From Candidatus Rhodoferax odensensis (GTDB lineage: Bacteria > Pseudomonadota > Gammaproteobacteria > Burkholderiales > Burkholderiaceae_C), in assembly GCA_016718405.1 (NCBI GenBank), contig JADKDJ010000008.1:186001-250000 (forward strand): a stretch of DNA of 64,000 bases, in the 5' to 3' direction. The notes beneath the pieces are model-generated. The model worked only from the letters and a program-made list of their open reading frames with translations, was not told the origin of the DNA and did not search any database. Positions 60,431-64,000 of this stretch are shown here, one piece after another; the stretch's first letter is position 1, and each line of letters begins with the position of its first letter. A program made the translations under genes and the position numbers.

Positions 60431-62008
60431 TTACGCGCGCCGGGCCGCGCCCGCCCGCCGTGTCGTCACCCACACCAGCCCCAAGGCCAGCAGCCACAAA
60501 GGCCAGAACCCGAAACGCGAGGCCCACCAGGCAAAGGGCGTCAGGCCGGTGCGGCCCTGCACCTGCGCGCGCAGTACGCCCTGGGTGTGGCGTGGCAGAG
60601 CGGCCGTCACGCGGCCTTGGTGGTCAATCACCACCGTGGCGCCGGTGTTGGTGGCACGCACAAAAGGGCGCTCAAACTCCAGCGCACGCATGCGCGAAAG
60701 CCCCAAGTGCTGGTCAATCGCCACGGTGTTGCCAAACCAGCCAATGTTGCTGCTGTTGACAAAGATGGTGGGCGCCAGCCCCGGCCCGGCAAAGCGCTCG
60801 GCCAGTTCATTGCCATACAAGTCCTCGTAGCAGATGTTGGCCGCCAGGCGCTGGCCCTGCCAATCAAACGACGCCTGCCCGACCGAGCCCCGGTTGAAGT
60901 CCCCCAGCGGGATGTTCATCATCTCGGTAAACCAGCGAAACATGGGCGGAATGAACTCGCCAAACGGCACCAGATGGTGCTTGTCGTAGCGCCAGAACTG
61001 CGTCTGACCCGGCTTGAGCGCCACCATGGAGTTGGTATAGCCGGTCTTGTAGTCCCCCAGCGGCAGCCCCAGCATGGCGGCTTGCTCGCCCGTGGCAAAG
61101 CGCGCTTGCAGCGCGTTCCAGTAGTCGTCGGGCAGTTGCTGGGGTAACACCGGGATGGCGGTTTCCGGCGCCACCACCAGCGAGGCCCGGTTCGCCTGAA
61201 ACTGCTGCGCGTACCACTGCAGCGCCATCGGCACGCCGGTGCCGCTTTGGAACTTTTCGTCCTGCGGGATATTGCCTTGCAGCAGTGCCACCGACAGCTC
61301 CCCCGAGCTTTGCGTAAAGTGCGTGCCGTCCATTTGCGCCACCGACGGCACCGTCAGCACCGCCAGCATGGCCAATCGCTGCCACGGCGAGCACGCCAGC
61401 AGCTGCGGCAGGCTCGCCGCCAGCCATGCCGCGAGCGCCCCCACGCCGTAAACCCCCACCCAGGGGGCGTAGCCGGCCAGCAGACCGTCCAGATGCGCAT
61501 AACCCGAGCCACCCCAGCCAAAACCGGTTAACCAATGGCCACGCGCCAGTTCGGCCACGGTCCACAGGGACGCAAACAAAATCGCGCCCCGGCCTACACC
61601 GTCTGGTTGACAACGCACCATCACCGCGCCCGCCAGAGCAAAGTAAAGCGCCAGCACGCCCGCCAAACCGAGCACCGCCAATACCGCCAACACCGCGGGC
61701 AGCCCACCGTAGGTATGCATCGAAATGAACAACCACCAGAACGTGCCACTCAGCCAGCCCAGACCAAACAGCCAGCCCAGCCACGCACCGGCACGCCAAT
61801 GGCCACAACGCCGAAGTTGCCATGCCAACACCGCCAGCGCCAGGATTTGCAGCCACCAGACAGGCTGCCCTGCCTGGAACCACAAAAAGTCGGGAAAAGG
61901 CCACGCAACGCTTGCGGCGTGGACCAAACCTGCTATTAATACAATAGCAGTCGAAATCCAGCCTGACTGGCGCGCGGGCGTCATCGACGCGGCAGAAGCA
62001 GCCCCCAT
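60431..62008 (-). CDS. lnt: Apolipoprotein N-acyltransferase
   Basis: 525 aa, inner membrane. About six N-terminal helices (residues 20-220) then a periplasmic nitrilase-like domain with catalytic Glu (VVAPETAIPVLP), Lys (RYDKHHLVPFGEF) and Cys (NICYEDLYGNE), and a last helix near the C-terminus. Adds the third acyl chain to lipoproteins. Start 62008 lies 8 bp after the ybeX stop; a later ATG at 61984 is possible. Upstream of glyQ by 133 bp. Confidence 0.95.
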   Translation of the reverse strand: MGAASAASMTPARQSGWISTAIVLIAGLVHAASVAWPFPDFLWFQAGQPVWWLQILALAVLAWQLRRCGHWRAGAWLGWLFGLGWLSGTFWWLFISMHTYGGLPAVLAVLAVLGLAGVLALYFALAGAVMVRCQPDGVGRGAILFASLWTVAELARGHWLTGFGWGGSGYAHLDGLLAGYAPWVGVYGVGALAAWLAASLPQLLACSPWQRLAMLAVLTVPSVAQMDGTHFTQSSGELSVALLQGNIPQDEKFQSGTGVPMALQWYAQQFQANRASLVVAPETAIPVLPQQLPDDYWNALQARFATGEQAAMLGLPLGDYKTGYTNSMVALKPGQTQFWRYDKHHLVPFGEFIPPMFRWFTEMMNIPLGDFNRGSVGQASFDWQGQRLAANICYEDLYGNELAERFAGPGLAPTIFVNSSNIGWFGNTVAIDQHLGLSRMRALEFERPFVRATNTGATVVIDHQGRVTAALPRHTQGVLRAQVQGRTGLTPFAWWASRFGFWPLWLLALGLVWVTTRRAGAARRA

Positions 62009-62016
62009 GTGGGCGA

Positions 62017-62892
62017 TCACACGGCAGTTGGTTTGGCCACGGGCGAGACGCGAAACCACTTGACCGCGCCGCCCTTGGTGTGCATCACCGTGAACTCCAG
62101 CCCCGCCAAGGTGTGGCGCTCGCCGCGCTTGGGCACGTGGCCCATGGCGTGGGCGATCAAGCCGCCAATGGTGTCGAACTGCCCCGCCAACTCCAAATCG
62201 GCAAGACTGACGGCAAACGCCTCTTCAACGCGCTCCAACGACGTAGCCCCGTTGACACGAAAGGTGCGATCCGCCATGCCAAAAATGTCCCCCTCGTCCT
62301 CGGCCACATCAAACTCGTCCTCGATTTCACCGACGATTTGCTCCAACACATCTTCGATCGTCACCAGACCCGCCACACGGCCGAACTCGTCGATGACGAT
62401 TGCCAGGTGGTTGCGGTTACCCCGGAAATCGCGCAGCAAGTCGTTGAGCCCCTTGCTCTCGGGGACGAATACCGCCGGGCGCAGCAAGGCCCGGATGTTG
62501 TGCTCGGGCGAGCGCCGCAGCTTGAGCAGATCTTTGGCCATCAGGATGCCGATGATGTTCTCGGTATCCCCCTCATACACAGGAAAGCGCGAATGCGCGG
62601 TGTCGATGACTTGATGCAGCATCTCGTCAAACGGCGAGTCGATGTTGAGCCGGTCCATGCGCGGCGCAGCCACCATCACGTCGCCCGCCGACATGTCGGC
62701 CATTCGAATCACGCCCTCGAGCATGGCCCGTGATTCGGCACCAATGATGTGATTGTCCTCGGCGTCAGCCAGGGTTTCGATCAGTTCGTCGGTCGAGTCC
62801 GGCCCGGGGTGGATGAACTCGGCCAACCTCTGCAGGAAAGTGCGCTTGTCCTCGCGCAGCGGCGCGGGTCGTTCGGGATGCGGTTCTGACAC
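62017..62892 (-). CDS. CBS/CorC-domain protein, YbeX/CorC type
   Basis: 291 aa, soluble: a CBS pair (about 72-195: VMVAAPRMDRLNID, SRFPVYEGDTENIIGILMAKDLL, HLAIVIDEFGRVAGLVTIEDVLEQIVGEIEDEFD) and the C-terminal CorC/HlyC domain (about 210-285). No DUF21 membrane part, as in YbeX. Linked to Mg/Co efflux and ribosome homeostasis in enterics. Precedes lnt, the conserved proteobacterial order. Confidence 0.92.
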   Translation of the reverse strand: MSEPHPERPAPLREDKRTFLQRLAEFIHPGPDSTDELIETLADAEDNHIIGAESRAMLEGVIRMADMSAGDVMVAAPRMDRLNIDSPFDEMLHQVIDTAHSRFPVYEGDTENIIGILMAKDLLKLRRSPEHNIRALLRPAVFVPESKGLNDLLRDFRGNRNHLAIVIDEFGRVAGLVTIEDVLEQIVGEIEDEFDVAEDEGDIFGMADRTFRVNGATSLERVEEAFAVSLADLELAGQFDTIGGLIAHAMGHVPKRGERHTLAGLEFTVMHTKGGAVKWFRVSPVAKPTAV

Positions 62893-63015
62893 AGCCTGGG
62901 TGCAGTGCTTGCGGTTGTTGTGGGCCCTCTAGGATAGCCCATTGGATGGTCCGATGGACGGGCCATTGAATCGCCCCGCAACCCGGTTGCGCTCGGTTCA
63001 GCCGCGCGGGCCGGC

Positions 63016-63747
63016 TCAGGACCCGGTGTTTCGGGTCGCGTCCTGCACGTCGCGCCGCAGCGCCTGCAGGCCGGCAAGAAAGCCCCAAAAGTGCTTGGCC
63101 TGGCTCTTGATGCGGTAGTCGGTCTGCGCAATCTGCTCTTCCACCAATTCCGTCAACCGGGTGTCCAGCGTGGCTGGCGGCAGGCGCAGATAGGCTTCGG
63201 ACTCGGCGCCATCGCGCTCCACGGTGGCACCGGCCTTGCGGGCAATCTTCAGCATGGCGGTGTTCTCGGTCAAGGCGTGGATGAACATCAGGCTCACGCC
63301 GTCGTTGCGGGCATGCATGGCGGCGCGGTCAAACAGGCGGCCCCCGTAGCCGCGGCCACGTGCGGACTCAGCCACCGACACGCCAAACTCGGCGCACGCA
63401 TCGCACTGCGCGTCGGTCGAATAGGCCAAGTGCGCCACCGCAAGCAGCTCAAGCTTGCGGTTGTAGATGCCAAAGACCTCATCGCGTGCGAAGTCCAGCT
63501 TGTCCACATAACGTCGAACTTGTTCGTCGTTCGCCACGTAGCCAAAGCGCAGGTACCGGTCGTGTTCGCTCAGGTCCAGCAGATGCTCGGCGATGCGTTC
63601 ACGGTGATTGACGCCAAGCGATCGGATTGGTACCAGGCTCTGGCTGGGTTTGGCGCCGTCCACCGTGGACGGCCGCGGGGCGGTGAGGCCCAGCAACTCG
63701 TCTGTGTTCGATTCGATGGACTCGGGTAGCTCTCGAGTTTCAGTCAT
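63016..63747 (-). CDS. GNAT-family N-acetyltransferase
   Basis: 243 aa. GNAT core at about 60-190: SLGVNHRERIAEHLLDLSEHDRYLRFGY lead-in, LAVAHLAYSTDAQCDACAEFGVSVAESARGRGYGGRLFDRAAMHARNDGVSLMFIHALTENTAMLKIARKAG, with acetyl-CoA loop RGRGYGGRL. A helical C-terminal tail (about 200-243) ends in HFWGFLAGLQALRRDV. Substrate unknown. Start 63747 tentative, no clear Shine-Dalgarno. Confidence 0.88.
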   Translation of the reverse strand: MTETRELPESIESNTDELLGLTAPRPSTVDGAKPSQSLVPIRSLGVNHRERIAEHLLDLSEHDRYLRFGYVANDEQVRRYVDKLDFARDEVFGIYNRKLELLAVAHLAYSTDAQCDACAEFGVSVAESARGRGYGGRLFDRAAMHARNDGVSLMFIHALTENTAMLKIARKAGATVERDGAESEAYLRLPPATLDTRLTELVEEQIAQTDYRIKSQAKHFWGFLAGLQALRRDVQDATRNTGS

Positions 63748-63798
63748 GCGCCGAATATAAGGGTTTTCCCTAGAAAACCTCACCCAAAGGCGATGACC

Positions 63799-64000
63799 CT
63801 ACAAGGGAAGCGCCGTGGTCGCCTTGACCTTATCAAGCATGAAGCTGGTCTTGCAGTCCAGCACGCTAGGGTGCTTGAGCAAGGTATCCATCACGAAACG
63901 TGAGTACGCACTCATGTCGCGCACCAATACCCGCAAGAAGTAGTCCATCTCACCACTGAGCGCCGCGCACTCCACGACCTCCGGCCAAGTCTGCACGCTG
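63799..64000 (-). CDS. Lrp/AsnC-family regulator, C-terminal fragment at window edge
   Basis: Only the last 66 codons are in the window. The visible ligand-binding (RAM) domain reads WPEVVECAALSGEMDYFLRVLVRDMSAYSRFVMDTLLKHPSVLDCKTSFMLDKVKATTALPL, typical of Lrp/AsnC proteins (GEMDYFLRV and the LxxxxGV-like C-terminal sheet). The DNA-binding half lies beyond the right edge. Confidence 0.9.
   Translation of the reverse strand, partial: SVQTWPEVVECAALSGEMDYFLRVLVRDMSAYSRFVMDTLLKHPSVLDCKTSFMLDKVKATTALPL

Noticed and set aside
1..64000. tRNA, rRNA, phage integrase or insertion-sequence transposase genes
   Set aside because: None recognised on reading the intergenic regions and the protein products; a tool-based scan could still find a small RNA.

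Overview
The window is about 63% GC and gene-dense. Its gene families and operon orders point to a betaproteobacterium of the Burkholderiales, most like the Comamonadaceae (Rhodoferax/Polaromonas type). This placement rests on gene content such as the ybeX-lnt-glyQ-glyS-gmhB-plsC order, a MerR LiuR regulon and an SSS-symporter sensor-kinase cluster; no rRNA or tRNA was seen. Most overlapping long frames are GC-driven shadows and were left out.

Layout. 1-5.9 kb: the N-terminal part of a UvrA-type excinuclease, an orphan branched-chain-type substrate-binding protein, a metabolite:H+ symporter flanked by two related genes of unknown function, and a bidirectional terminator. 5.9-16.7 kb: an organic-acid (acetate-type) uptake module, made of a two-subunit VC_2705-type sodium symporter, small membrane/TPR genes, an SSS-transporter/histidine-kinase hybrid, a receiver-only response regulator, a pseudokinase-DEDDh exonuclease fusion and a CBS/DUF294 protein. 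16.7-27.7 kb: a leucine/acyl-CoA catabolic operon (acyl-CoA ligase, mccB, liuC, mccA, 2-hydroxyacid dehydrogenase, hmgL, YbaK-DUF1289 fusion, DsbA-like isomerase) with a divergent AraC regulator. A roughly 300-bp MITE-like insertion separates liuC from mccA, and mccB carries two close frame breaks. 27.7-28.25 kb: a non-coding block bounded by 18-bp inverted repeats that holds two related 74-nt hairpins.

28.2-38.9 kb: an MTA/MTI phosphorylase and an FAD oxidoreductase, then a lower-GC patch with a degraded GH19/lysozyme-like gene and a small exported protein, an MFS exporter, and an arsenosugar-type cluster (arsS, two glycosyltransferases, DUF3047, arsM, PiT transporter). 39.1-43.4 kb: a MerR regulator with a divergent lactonase-like hydrolase, YchJ and rhodanese proteins, an acyl-CoA dehydrogenase and a VapBC module with a broken antitoxin. 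43.5-50.8 kb: a LiuR regulon with two perfect operators, serving a thiolase, the liuR-thioesterase-isovaleryl-CoA dehydrogenase run (followed by carbonic anhydrase and aceK) and a divergent metallo-hydrolase. 50.9-64 kb: CBS protein, argG, a MgtC/DUF4010 membrane protein, and the housekeeping run from the YgjP-like hydrolase through plsC, gmhB, glyS, glyQ, lnt and ybeX, with a toxin-antitoxin pair inserted between glyQ and glyS. A GNAT acetyltransferase and a partial Lrp/AsnC regulator end the window.

How it works together. Leucine catabolism is split over two loci about 20 kb apart: isovaleryl-CoA dehydrogenase and thiolase under LiuR, and the carboxylase, hydratase and lyase steps beside an AraC regulator. 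Its product acetyl-CoA fits with aceK (glyoxylate bypass control) downstream of the LiuR genes and with the acetate-type uptake module. Several genes (mccB, the GH19-like gene, vapB/vapC, probably glyS) contain one- or two-base indels, often in homopolymers, so assembly error must be excluded before calling them real mutations.
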